Of a stretch of 64,000 bases of DNA, positions 24,418 through 33,267 are shown in pieces; position 1 is the first letter of the stretch, and each line of letters opens with the position of its first letter. The position numbers were made by a program, and so were the translations under genes. Source of the stretch: DASTHG01 sp035491895. Lineage in GTDB: Bacteria; Gemmatimonadota; Gemmatimonadetes; Gemmatimonadales; GWC2-71-9. The stretch lies in assembly GCA_035491895.1 (NCBI GenBank), contig DATJJY010000048.1, positions 1 through 64,000 of the forward strand, given 5' to 3'. The notes under the pieces are model-generated. The model was not told the origin of the DNA, searched no databases, and was given only the letters and a program-made list of their open reading frames with translations.

Positions 24418-27054
24418 CTAGCGCACGACGATGGTGGACGTCTCGTGCGGCTCCACGGTGAACCGCACGACGCGTCCGTGCCCTTCCAGCACGAGGGGAA
24501 CCGGATCTCCCTCGTCCAGGCGAGTGCGGTGGGCGCTCTGGACCGGCTCGGCGAAACGCCACGCTCCCGCCGCGCGGCGGTCCGTCGGATTCACACAGCG
24601 CAGCGCCATCCCTGCTCCAACGACCGGCTTGAGCGTGGAGAAGACGAGGCCCGTACCCTCCAGCGTCACGCCTCCCCCCGGCGCGGCGAGTCCGATCGCG
24701 TCGCGGATCCACAACCCGCGAACCGGCACGAACACCGTTTCCCAGAGCTCGGGGAGGGCTTCGGCGCCGCTGAATGGCGCCACGGCCAGCTCGATCCGGG
24801 TCGGGCCCAGGCACTGCGCCTCCGGCGTCGCGGTGGGCCACGCCGCGTGACCGGGCCGGCCCGGGAGATCATGCCGCGACAGCGCGCCGACGGCGCGCAG
24901 CAGCGTGATGAGCAGGTCCCCCTGCGGTGCACGCTCGTATTCGAAGAACCCCGGCGCGAGGACCGCCACCCCCCCGGAGTCACCGGACACAGCGACATAG
25001 CGGTGCGCCGGCGCGGTGCGCGCCGGCGCCTCGAGTGGGAGTCCGGCGTCGGAAACTGGAATAAGCGATTGCAGGTCGTGACCAAACTGCGTACCCACGA
25101 TGGCGGGACCCTGTGAGCCGGTCGGGACGCGGGCCCGCAGCCGATGATCGGTGGCCTTGTTGTCGATGTCGAGGATGCACCGGACCACCGGGCTGTCCGC
25201 ATGCAGCATGACCGTCATCCGGACGTCCACGCGGCCGTGCTTCTTGCCGGCAGCCCGACCGGCCGCCTTGAGACTCCAGCGCACCTCGAGTCCGGCGACG
25301 AGCGGGCCGGCGGCTACGCGTCGCACGCGAATCGGACCCTGGCTGCGCACCGGCCGGTCGCGCGCCACCGGCCAGAAGGTGTAGGCATCGCCGGCGTCTC
25401 CTTCACTCTCGAGCCGCAGCACGTCCAGCCAACGTGCGCCGCTCGTGCGGTCGTACAGGAGCAATGCCCCCGTGCGATCGAGTGTCACCACGACATGGCG
25501 ATTCACGAGCGAACGAGCCTGCACCTCGGCCGTGTCCTCGACACGTGTCGTGTGTGCCGCGCCGGGCGTCAGTATCGCCGTTCCGAGCCCCGGGACCGCG
25601 GGGACGCGCAACGCGATGCGCACGCGGTCCACTTCATCCAGGTCGGGATAGTGCCGGCGCGCGTCGAGCCGCTCCTGTCCGGCACGCCGATCGAGAACCT
25701 GAAGCGGGATCGGGACTCCGTCAGGACCGTGCAGCGAAAAGGCCTGAGCGCCGCGGCCCTCGCGCGGCGCGCGTCCTCCCGGCGGCCCGACGAGCACGTC
25801 CCGGCGGAAAAAGGTGCAGTCCGCGATGACGACGCCACCGCGCGCCCGGGGCGCCGGGTTCCACAATACGAGGGCGGGAGACTGCCTCACGCCCTGCTCG
25901 CGCGCCCGGTCGGGGTCGTGTCCGACGAGATCGAACGCGGCGACGCTGACGACGTCGTCGGCGTACGCCTGTACCGCGTCGAGCCGCACTGCCGCCTCGC
26001 GCGCCACGACGTCGCTCGTCGTGCCACAGATCGTATCGTGAAACTGGCATTGTATCAGGGAGCGCCACGCCTGCTCGAGCACGGGACGGAGATCGCGTCC
26101 CTGCCGGCGCTGTGCCAGGGCAGCGAGCGGCTCGGCGGCCCGGGTGAGCCACAGCTCGACGAGCGACATGCGTCGCTTGAGGGGCGCCCGTGTGCCGTGC
26201 ACGCCTTGCAACGACCAGGAATAGCCCGGTGCGAAGCGGAGGGCGCCGGTCAGCACCGGTGCCTCCTTGAACTCGTCCGCCGCGGCGGCGAAGAATTCAT
26301 CGAGGCGGGAGATCCGGACTCTGTTCGGCCGCTCGAGATCGCTCAGCTGATCGTACAGCCGCGACACGTCGGGGGGAGCGGCGTGATGGTCGGCCCCGAT
26401 GAACACCGGAATCTCCCGGCCCGCGGCGCGAGCGATGAGCTGGCCACGTACCCACGCCCACGCCTCTTCGATCGACCCCGACTCGCTCGCCAGGTCCACA
26501 CCGATCTCGTAACCCGACGGCGGGAGGTGCCACAGCCGCACCTCCGCGCCGCTCGGGGCTCGCCAGCGGTAGCGGTCGCCCTGCTGGCCGGGAGCCCCAC
26601 CGAGCCCCCGCCACACGACCGCGGCGTCCATGCCCGCCCCGCGCGCCAGCTCGGGGAGGCACTCGGGATGGCCGAATGCGTCCGGAGAATAGAGCACGCC
26701 GAGCCGCCCGCCCCATGCGGCGGCGTCGGCGGCGCCGAGGAGCAGGTTGCGCACCAGCGACTCGCCGGCCGGGATCTGCTCGTCGGCCAGCACGTACCAC
26801 GGCCCGACCTGCAGCCGCCCGGCCCGGACCAGGGCCCGTACCTCATCGGCACGCTCGGGCCGCGCCCGGGCGTAGTCCTCGAGCAATACCGATTGACCGT
26901 CGAGCAGAAAACTCTTGAACCCGGGATCGCGACCCAGTCGGTCGAGCAGATCGTCCATCATTCCGACCAACCGCGCGTGCAAGGCGGCCCGAGGGAGGTG
27001 CCACTCGCGATCCCAGTGCGTGTGGAAGATCAGATGAAAGGTGAGGGGCGCCAT
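24418..27054 (-). CDS. Glycoside hydrolase family 38 alpha-mannosidase
   Basis: An 878-residue GH38 enzyme. The zinc-binding N-terminus FHTHWDREWH is at residues 10-19. The nucleophile region is YSPDAFGHPECLPELARGAGMDA, and QCQFHDTICGT marks the helical middle domain. C-terminal beta domains follow. GH38 enzymes remove alpha-mannose residues with retention. No signal peptide is seen, so it likely acts on imported oligosaccharide. ATG 27054 shares one base with the stop of the isomerase gene upstream (TGATG). Confidence 0.92.
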   Translation of the reverse strand: MAPLTFHLIFHTHWDREWHLPRAALHARLVGMMDDLLDRLGRDPGFKSFLLDGQSVLLEDYARARPERADEVRALVRAGRLQVGPWYVLADEQIPAGESLVRNLLLGAADAAAWGGRLGVLYSPDAFGHPECLPELARGAGMDAAVVWRGLGGAPGQQGDRYRWRAPSGAEVRLWHLPPSGYEIGVDLASESGSIEEAWAWVRGQLIARAAGREIPVFIGADHHAAPPDVSRLYDQLSDLERPNRVRISRLDEFFAAAADEFKEAPVLTGALRFAPGYSWSLQGVHGTRAPLKRRMSLVELWLTRAAEPLAALAQRRQGRDLRPVLEQAWRSLIQCQFHDTICGTTSDVVAREAAVRLDAVQAYADDVVSVAAFDLVGHDPDRAREQGVRQSPALVLWNPAPRARGGVVIADCTFFRRDVLVGPPGGRAPREGRGAQAFSLHGPDGVPIPLQVLDRRAGQERLDARRHYPDLDEVDRVRIALRVPAVPGLGTAILTPGAAHTTRVEDTAEVQARSLVNRHVVVTLDRTGALLLYDRTSGARWLDVLRLESEGDAGDAYTFWPVARDRPVRSQGPIRVRRVAAGPLVAGLEVRWSLKAAGRAAGKKHGRVDVRMTVMLHADSPVVRCILDIDNKATDHRLRARVPTGSQGPAIVGTQFGHDLQSLIPVSDAGLPLEAPARTAPAHRYVAVSGDSGGVAVLAPGFFEYERAPQGDLLITLLRAVGALSRHDLPGRPGHAAWPTATPEAQCLGPTRIELAVAPFSGAEALPELWETVFVPVRGLWIRDAIGLAAPGGGVTLEGTGLVFSTLKPVVGAGMALRCVNPTDRRAAGAWRFAEPVQSAHRTRLDEGDPVPLVLEGHGRVVRFTVEPHETSTIVVR

Positions 27055-28370
27055 CAGCGGAGGGCGGTGGCCAGCTGGTCCACGTCTTCGGCACGGGACA
27101 GGTGGACGTGGCACACCCGCCGCCCACGTCCCAGCAGCGCCCGCACGTCACCCATGGCCTGAGCGCGCTCGAGCCGGCCGAACGTCGTCTGCATTTCGGG
27201 GATCTCGATATCCAGGGCGGCTTCGGCCGTGATGACGAGGAACAGCCCGGTGTTGGGTCCGCCTTTGTGCAGCTGTCCCGTGGAATGGAGATACCGCGGT
27301 CCGAAGGCCGCAGTGGTCACGACGCCGAGCGTCTGTCCCCACGACCGGCGCAGGCGTTGCAGCGCTGCGTCGAGCTCGGGCCGCGGTGGGAGATAGGCGA
27401 GCACGGCCAGGTAGTCTCCCGCCCGCGCCGCGGCCTGAAGCTCCGGTGGAGTGAGCGTGCGCGGCGCCTCCTCGCCCTTCCCTCCGGCCGCCAGCTCGCG
27501 CCGCGCCAGAGCCTTCGCCTCTTCGACATCCGGCTGGTCGAACGGATTGACGCCGATGCGATCGCACAGCTCCCACGTCGCGTATTCCCAGCGCAGAAAC
27601 TCTTTGCCCAGGTCGAGCGGGTCGGACGAGAACTCGCTCACCGTCTGGACGTCGAGACCTGCCTTGCCGGGATCGCCGACGACGGGAACGACACCTCGGC
27701 CGTTCTTCCCGGAGCTCTCGGCGACCAGCTGCTCGATCCACGCGGCGAGACTCGCCACCGACTCCGGCGGACGCAACGCGACCTTGTCGATGCCGGCCGC
27801 GGCCGCCGACGCGATCGCCGATCCCAGGGCGCGCGCCGCCGTGAGATCGGTGCTGCGAGCGCGCTCGAGCAGCGTCGCGCCGTCGATGCCCGCGAGGGCC
27901 GCCGGGAGCATCCCGACGACGGTGAGCGCCGCATAACGCCCTCCGACATCCGGCGGATGCGGAAACACGTCGCGGAATTTGCGCTCGCGGGCGAGCTGCT
28001 CCAGCGGCGATCCGGGATCGGTCACCGCCACGAACTGCTCCGGCCGGGCTCGGGCGGAGAAGTAGTGGTACGCGGCGAGCGTCTCCACCGTCGACCCCGA
28101 CTTGCTGACGATGAGGAAGAGCGTGCGCTCGATCGGGTGCCGGCGTTCCACGTCGAGGACGGCGGCCGGGTCGGTGCTGTCCAATACGTCGAGGCCCGAC
28201 TTCATGAAGCTCCGCGCGAGCACGCCAGGAGCGAGGCCCGAGCCGCCCATGCCGCAGACCAGGACGCGATCGAGCCCGTCTCGTTGTGCGGCAGCAGCGA
28301 AGCGGGCCCACGTGGGCCAGAGATCGAGCGACGCCGGAACGGCGCGGGTCCAGCCGAGTCGGTCTTCCAT
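27054..28370 (-). CDS. Glucose-6-phosphate isomerase-family protein (transaldolase/PGI type)
   Basis: A 438-residue SIS-fold isomerase similar to the C-terminal half of bifunctional transaldolase/phosphoglucose isomerases. Motifs include CGMGGSGLAPGVLARSF, FLIVSKSGSTVETLAAYHYF, DPLDLGKEFLRWEYATWELC and GPRYLHSTGQLHKGGPNTGLF. It should interconvert aldose and ketose 6-phosphates. It lacks the transaldolase half. It heads the operon with the GH38 mannosidase, fitting conversion of released mannose or glucose phosphates. TAGCTT lies 10 nt before the ATG; no Shine-Dalgarno is evident. Confidence 0.88.
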   Translation of the reverse strand: MEDRLGWTRAVPASLDLWPTWARFAAAAQRDGLDRVLVCGMGGSGLAPGVLARSFMKSGLDVLDSTDPAAVLDVERRHPIERTLFLIVSKSGSTVETLAAYHYFSARARPEQFVAVTDPGSPLEQLARERKFRDVFPHPPDVGGRYAALTVVGMLPAALAGIDGATLLERARSTDLTAARALGSAIASAAAAGIDKVALRPPESVASLAAWIEQLVAESSGKNGRGVVPVVGDPGKAGLDVQTVSEFSSDPLDLGKEFLRWEYATWELCDRIGVNPFDQPDVEEAKALARRELAAGGKGEEAPRTLTPPELQAAARAGDYLAVLAYLPPRPELDAALQRLRRSWGQTLGVVTTAAFGPRYLHSTGQLHKGGPNTGLFLVITAEAALDIEIPEMQTTFGRLERAQAMGDVRALLGRGRRVCHVHLSRAEDVDQLATALR

Positions 28371-28410
28371 ATGGCCCGCTAAGCTAACGCTTACTACCTT
28401 TGCCCCCAAC
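28371..28410. promoter_or_regulatory. Divergent promoter region with TAnnTT hexamers
   Basis: Only 40 nt separate the divergent starts at 28370 (minus) and 28411 (plus). Minus-strand TAGCTT (28386-28381) lies 10 nt before ATG, and plus-strand TACCTTTG (28395-28402) lies 8 nt before GTG. Neither gene has a clear Shine-Dalgarno, so both mRNAs may have very short leaders. Confidence 0.4.
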
Positions 28411-30900
28411 GTGATCTCGGGCCCCCGCCTCACTCGCTCGTTCCTCACAACAGCCGTCGCGCTGCTCGCCGTGCTGATGCTGGGCTACCTGGTGCACCCG
28501 GTACGGGCGGCGGTGCTCGAGGCGACCGGCTGGACGCTGACCGCCATCTTCCGCACAGCCGGCATCTGGCTCGCCTGGCGGGCGACGGCCGATCTACAAT
28601 GGAAGCGGGCTTGGGGCTGGCTGGCCATCGCGAGTGCGATCGACCTCGTGGCCCAGCTCTACGCCGACGCCGTCCTCGGGCGAGGTGGCCGGGTGTACGC
28701 CACGTCGCTGGCCGACGCCGGATACCTCGCCGTGTACCCCTTCCTGTTTCTCGCCGCATGGGACTTCCTGGCGACTCCGGAGCGCCGCCGCCCCACCGTG
28801 GAAATCCTGTTCGACTCCACGTTGCTCACCCTCACGGTCGTCGCCTGGGCCTTCGAGCTGTTCGTCGAGCCGCTCCTGTCAGCGACGGGCAACGTCTCCG
28901 TCCTCGCCAGCGTGGCCTACGCGACCGGCGGAACGGCGCTCCTGTGGCTGATCGGCATGCTGCTGCTGCAGCCCAGCTCGCTCCCGGTCGGGGGCTACCG
29001 CCTGGCGATCGGCGGGCTCGTGATTTACGCGGTATCGGACATCCTGCTGGGAATCATCGCCCTCCCCCACGGAGCGCAACCGGGCGTGCTGCTCGATTTC
29101 GGGTGGAACGTCGCCAACGTCGTGCTCGGCCTGGCGGGGGCGCTGGCGGCCGCGCGGCCGGTCCCACCGCGGCCTGTGCCTACGGCGGCGACCAGCATCG
29201 CGCCGCGGCTGTTTGCCGTCCTCGCCGGCTTCGCGGGCCTCCTCGCCCTCTTCGTCCGCAACATTCTCACGGGCGAGCGCGGGCTCGAGGACGTCGTGCT
29301 GCCGGTCGCCGGCGGGGCCGTGATCACCGCCCGAGTGGCGTATTCGCTGCTCGCCGACCGTCGCTACGAGACCGCGCTGGAGCGCGAGGTGGAGCGCCAG
29401 ACGCACACGCTGATGGGCTCGCTCACCGCGGCCGCATCGGCCGAGCGCAACCTGCGGCAGATCGTGGAGGCATCCCCCGATCCCATCGTGCTGGTGAACC
29501 GGGACGGCCGCGTGCTCGAGTTCGCCCCGGTGGGCGCGCCCACGCAGAGCGCCCACACGGTGTTCGACACCGTGGATCCGGAGGCGACGGGCCTGTTGCG
29601 CCAGCACCTCGACGCGGCATTCGCGGGCGAGGTGCGGCGCTTCGAGATCCCGCAACGTCATTCCGACGGGGGACGCAACGTCAGCTCCGTGGTCTTCGCT
29701 CCGATCCGTGAGCACGGCGAGATCACCAAGGTGCTGGCGATCTCCCGCGACGTGACGGAGCTGCGCCGCGCGCAGAGCCAGCTGCAACAGGCCGACAAGC
29801 TCGCGGCGATGGGCCAGCTCGTCAGCGGCGTCGCGCACGAGATCAACAACCCCGCGGCGATCATCTCCGGCTTCGCCCAGACGCTGATGCTGGACGATCT
29901 GCGACCCGATCAGCGGGAGATCGTCGAAATGGTGCGGGACGAGGCGATGCGCATCGGCCAGATCACGACCAACCTCCTGGCGTTCGCGCGCATGAGCGGC
30001 CCCGAGCGGTCACTCGTGGACGTGAACGAGCTGGTGCGGCGCACATATGCGCTGCGCGCCTACCACCTCAATACGCTGAACGTCAACGTGCAGATCGATC
30101 TCGATCCCGCCGATCCGCGCGTGTGGGCGAACGTGTCGGAGCTGCAGCAGATGCTCTTGAACTTCCTCATCAACGCCGAGCAGGCGCTCGAGTCGCACAA
30201 CGGCACGCGGGCCATCACGCTGCGGACGCGTTCCGATGACGCCGAAGTCCGCATGGAGTGCCGCGATTCGGGGCCCGGCATCCCGTCGGAAATCAAGAGC
30301 CGGATTTTCGACCCGTTCTTCACCACCAAACCCGAAGGCGTCGGCACGGGACTCGGGCTGTCGATCTGCTACGGCATCGTGCGCAGCCATGGCGGACGAA
30401 TCTGGGTCGACTCGGAGCCCGGCAAGGGAGCCGGCTTCCTGGTGGCGTTGCCGCTCGATCTCCGCACGATGCCGCGTCCCAGCGCCGAGCCGGTCGTGGG
30501 CCCCACGGGCACGGAGCCCCTCGCCGTTCTGGTCGTCGACGACGAGCCGGGGATTCGCCAGGCGACGGCGCGGTTCCTCAATCGCAGCGGGATGCAGGTG
30601 CGGGCGGTGAGTGACGGCGCGGAAGCGCTGCGCGCGCTCCGCGGCCAGAGCTACGACGTGATCCTGTGTGACGTCCGCATGCCCGGGATGAACGGCCGTG
30701 ACTTCCTGATCCGGTTACGCGAGCAGACCCCCCTGCTCATTTCGACGCTGATCTTCGCGACCGGCGATACGCTCGACGCCGATACCGCGGCACTGCTCGC
30801 CGACGCCGGCGCGCCATCGCTCGTGAAGCCGTTCGATTTCGATGCGTTGGAGCGGTTGGTGCGGGATGTGGCGGCGAAGTCGCAGCAGCGCGCGGGATAA
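28411..30900 (+). CDS. Membrane-bound hybrid histidine kinase with PAS and receiver domains
   Basis: An 829-residue sensor. About eight membrane helices occupy residues 10-310. A PAS domain follows at about 345-455, then HisKA with His476 in SGVAHEINNPAAIISGFAQ. The HATPase domain shows the N-box NFLINAEQAL, DSGPGIP, FDPFFTTK and GTGLGLSI, and a C-terminal receiver carries Asp754 (LCDVRMPG) and Lys806 (SLVKPFDF). The GTG at 28411 is the only sensible start before the first helix. No separate response regulator is adjacent, so output probably goes through phosphotransfer to an unlinked protein. Confidence 0.92.
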   Translation: MISGPRLTRSFLTTAVALLAVLMLGYLVHPVRAAVLEATGWTLTAIFRTAGIWLAWRATADLQWKRAWGWLAIASAIDLVAQLYADAVLGRGGRVYATSLADAGYLAVYPFLFLAAWDFLATPERRRPTVEILFDSTLLTLTVVAWAFELFVEPLLSATGNVSVLASVAYATGGTALLWLIGMLLLQPSSLPVGGYRLAIGGLVIYAVSDILLGIIALPHGAQPGVLLDFGWNVANVVLGLAGALAAARPVPPRPVPTAATSIAPRLFAVLAGFAGLLALFVRNILTGERGLEDVVLPVAGGAVITARVAYSLLADRRYETALEREVERQTHTLMGSLTAAASAERNLRQIVEASPDPIVLVNRDGRVLEFAPVGAPTQSAHTVFDTVDPEATGLLRQHLDAAFAGEVRRFEIPQRHSDGGRNVSSVVFAPIREHGEITKVLAISRDVTELRRAQSQLQQADKLAAMGQLVSGVAHEINNPAAIISGFAQTLMLDDLRPDQREIVEMVRDEAMRIGQITTNLLAFARMSGPERSLVDVNELVRRTYALRAYHLNTLNVNVQIDLDPADPRVWANVSELQQMLLNFLINAEQALESHNGTRAITLRTRSDDAEVRMECRDSGPGIPSEIKSRIFDPFFTTKPEGVGTGLGLSICYGIVRSHGGRIWVDSEPGKGAGFLVALPLDLRTMPRPSAEPVVGPTGTEPLAVLVVDDEPGIRQATARFLNRSGMQVRAVSDGAEALRALRGQSYDVILCDVRMPGMNGRDFLIRLREQTPLLISTLIFATGDTLDADTAALLADAGAPSLVKPFDFDALERLVRDVAAKSQQRAG

Positions 30901-30928
30901 GACAACAAAAAGCGCCGCAGTTCGTTTT

Positions 30929-32932
30929 CTACTGGATGCCCAGCTTCTGCTTCAGATCCAGTGGCATGAGCGGTACCGCGTGCCGGATCGGCACCGACAG
31001 CGCGAACCCCGGCGCCTGCGGCAAACCCGCTCGATGGATCGAGATCACTTCCCCGTTGGCGTTGAAGACCGGGCTCCCCGACGATCCACCGACCGTCATG
31101 CCGTCGAACTGGATCACGTCCTCGGTCACCCGCGAGATGATCCCCGCCGTCATCGACGTCCGCACCACCGCGGAGCGCAGCCGCGCGAATCCGGCCCCGG
31201 CGGGGTACCCGATCAGCGCCGCGGGCTCTCCCTGGCGGGACTTCGTTCCACCCCAGTCGATCGCCGTGAGATACGGGCCCTGATACAGGCGGATCTTGAT
31301 GAGCGCGATGTCGCGATCCTGTGACGTCACGACTACGTCGGCGAACCGCGCTGTCGACTGGTCGGCCATCGTCACCCAGATCGTGTCGGGCTTCGGGTAG
31401 CCGCTGTCGGTCACCACATGCCAGTTGGTGAGCATGTAGCCGTCCGCCGAGATCACGAACCCGGTGCCGTTGTAGTAGTTCTTACCGAAGCTCACCGTGA
31501 TCAGGCCAACCGCCCCCTGATTCTGCTGCGCAATCGTGGCAAAGTCGGTGCCCCGCACAGCGCGCATGCGCGCGTCGAGACTCGCCGTCTGTGCCTCGGC
31601 GGCGTTCACCTGCCGGCGCAGGCTGTCGATCTGGCTGGACGAGGGAGCGCTCTTCTGTGCCTCGGTGAGCTGCTCCCGCAACCGCTGCAGCTCGCGCTCC
31701 GATGCCTGGCGCTGCGTCTCTCCCGCCGAGAGCTGTTGCGTCAGCGCGCCCTGGGCACGAGAAAGCGCCTGCCCCAACTCGGCGGTACGGGCCTGGGCCG
31801 ACTCGAGCTGCACGCGCAGGCTGTCCACCGTCGCCGCCGGAGCCGCCTGCGACCGCGCGGAATCGAGCGCCTGGCGCAGGCGCTCGGCCTCGGCGCGGGA
31901 GGAATCCTCCCCGGTGCGCCGCGCCACCTCGGTCTGAGCGACTTGTTGGGAGAGCAGCTGGTAGACGCCGAACACGCCGGCGCCGAGCACGAGGACGAGC
32001 ACCACGACGATCGCGGTGATCCAGCGGAACTTGCGGCGCGAATCCTTCCCGACTTCGGCCGCGACCGCCTTGAGGAACGCCGTCGACCCCCGGCCGCCGC
32101 GGCGCCGCTCCTCGCGCGCCTGCTCCAGCGCCGAGTTGATCAACCCCATCACCGTACTCTGTCCCATGACTGCGGGAGCGGCCTGTGGCCGCGCCGCAGC
32201 TTTCATCGGGCCGGTCCCGATACCTTCCACGACGAGGACGGGACCGCCGGGACCGAGCGTGATCCGGTCTCCCAGGCGCACCGGCATCGGATCCTGGATC
32301 CGGTCGCCGTTCAGGAACGTGCCGTTCTTGCTCCCCACATCGCGCAGCGACAGCCCGCCGGAGGGGCCGACGCTCAGCTCGGCGTGCACCCGGGAAACGA
32401 CGCCCTCGCTGCCCTCGACGGGGCGAACCTCGCATTCTTTCCCCCGACCGAGCCGGATGCGCGTCCCCTTGGCCTCGAATCGCTTGCCGGTGGCGGTCGC
32501 GATCAGGGTGATGCCGTAGGGGCGGGCTTCCGGGGGTCGCGCCGACGATGCGAGGGACGGGGGCGCGGCGGCCGAGCTCTTGAGGGGATCGTAGGCGGGC
32601 TGCTCGGCGAGCGTGGCGCCGACGGCGTCGCTGGTCGCGACCACGGTGAGGCGCGGCCCGGTCTCGCCCAGGCGGATGTCATCGCCGGCGGCCAGCGGGG
32701 ACTGACCCTCCACGCGCACGCCGTTCAGGTAGCTCCCGTTGCGGCTCCCCAGGTCGGCCAGCACCCATCCGCCATCCTGGTGACGCAGCTCGGCGTGCCG
32801 GGTGGAGACGACGCGCGCGTCGTCGCCCGTGAAGGTCACGGTCGCGGTGGGATCGCGCCCCAGGCTCGCGACGGCGTCGCGCACCTCGAGAGTGTTCCCG
32901 CTGGCGAGTAGCTGAAGTTTCAGATAGGGCAT
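30929..32932 (-). CDS. Tandem-FHA, transmembrane, coiled-coil, trypsin-like serine protease
   Basis: A 667-residue protein with a clear domain series. FHA domain 1 spans residues ~15-98 (LGSRNGSYLNG) and FHA domain 2 ~140-235 (VGSKNGTFLNG). One membrane helix is at ~303-326, an Arg/Gln/Glu-rich coiled coil at ~335-460 and a chymotrypsin-like protease at ~470-660. The triad is His505 (LTNWHVV), Asp541 (DRDIALIKI) and Ser618 (GSSGSP). The FHA part should face the cytoplasm and bind phosphothreonine, the protease the periplasm. No PDZ domain is present. Start is ATG 32932. A Ser/Thr kinase is encoded about 1.4 kb away. Confidence 0.92.
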   Translation of the reverse strand: MPYLKLQLLASGNTLEVRDAVASLGRDPTATVTFTGDDARVVSTRHAELRHQDGGWVLADLGSRNGSYLNGVRVEGQSPLAAGDDIRLGETGPRLTVVATSDAVGATLAEQPAYDPLKSSAAAPPSLASSARPPEARPYGITLIATATGKRFEAKGTRIRLGRGKECEVRPVEGSEGVVSRVHAELSVGPSGGLSLRDVGSKNGTFLNGDRIQDPMPVRLGDRITLGPGGPVLVVEGIGTGPMKAAARPQAAPAVMGQSTVMGLINSALEQAREERRRGGRGSTAFLKAVAAEVGKDSRRKFRWITAIVVVLVLVLGAGVFGVYQLLSQQVAQTEVARRTGEDSSRAEAERLRQALDSARSQAAPAATVDSLRVQLESAQARTAELGQALSRAQGALTQQLSAGETQRQASERELQRLREQLTEAQKSAPSSSQIDSLRRQVNAAEAQTASLDARMRAVRGTDFATIAQQNQGAVGLITVSFGKNYYNGTGFVISADGYMLTNWHVVTDSGYPKPDTIWVTMADQSTARFADVVVTSQDRDIALIKIRLYQGPYLTAIDWGGTKSRQGEPAALIGYPAGAGFARLRSAVVRTSMTAGIISRVTEDVIQFDGMTVGGSSGSPVFNANGEVISIHRAGLPQAPGFALSVPIRHAVPLMPLDLKQKLGIQ

Positions 32933-32969
32933 CGCGGCTACGACGTCATCCGAACGGACGAACGGACCC

Positions 32970-33209
32970 TCAGGACAAGAGGTCTTCGGGCGGCTCTTCC
33001 CGGCGATCGCCCGGCACCCGGCGCGGGTCGTCGCGGCGATCGACACCGGAACGACGGTCGAAGCCGTTGCGGTGATCGACCGCCACCTCCATCACCACCG
33101 TGCGCCGCTCCGTTCGCCCGCGACGGTCGACCCCGGACCGGCGATCCATGAGATTACGCCGTTCGGTGGTGCGCCGCCGCTCGCGCGCCTGTCGGACCGA
33201 GGTTGGCAC
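32970..33209 (-). CDS. Small Arg-rich protein with DRRSGVDRR repeats
   Basis: A 79-residue, very basic and Asp/Arg-alternating protein with two copies of DRRSGVDRR and related ERR/DRR units. Such RRSG-DRR strings occur in some bacterial regulators but I cannot assign a function. It ends 37 nt before the FHA protease on the same strand, so it may be co-transcribed. A TAGGTT hexamer lies 7 nt before its GTG, matching the promoter-like pattern of neighbouring genes, which supports it being real. Confidence 0.5.
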   Translation of the reverse strand: MPTSVRQARERRRTTERRNLMDRRSGVDRRGRTERRTVVMEVAVDHRNGFDRRSGVDRRDDPRRVPGDRREEPPEDLLS

Positions 33210-33267
33210 GCCGAAGAACCTACACCACCTGTCCGACCTGGCTAGTCCGCCGCCTTATCTTGGGCGC
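33210..33267. promoter_or_regulatory. Divergent promoter region with TAnnTT hexamers
   Basis: Minus-strand TAGGTT (33222-33217) lies 7 nt before GTG 33209. Plus-strand TATCTTGGGCGCGTG places TATCTT (33256-33261) 6 nt before GTG 33268. The plus-strand block is nearly identical to the one before citrate synthase. No Shine-Dalgarno is present on either side, suggesting leaderless starts. Confidence 0.45.
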
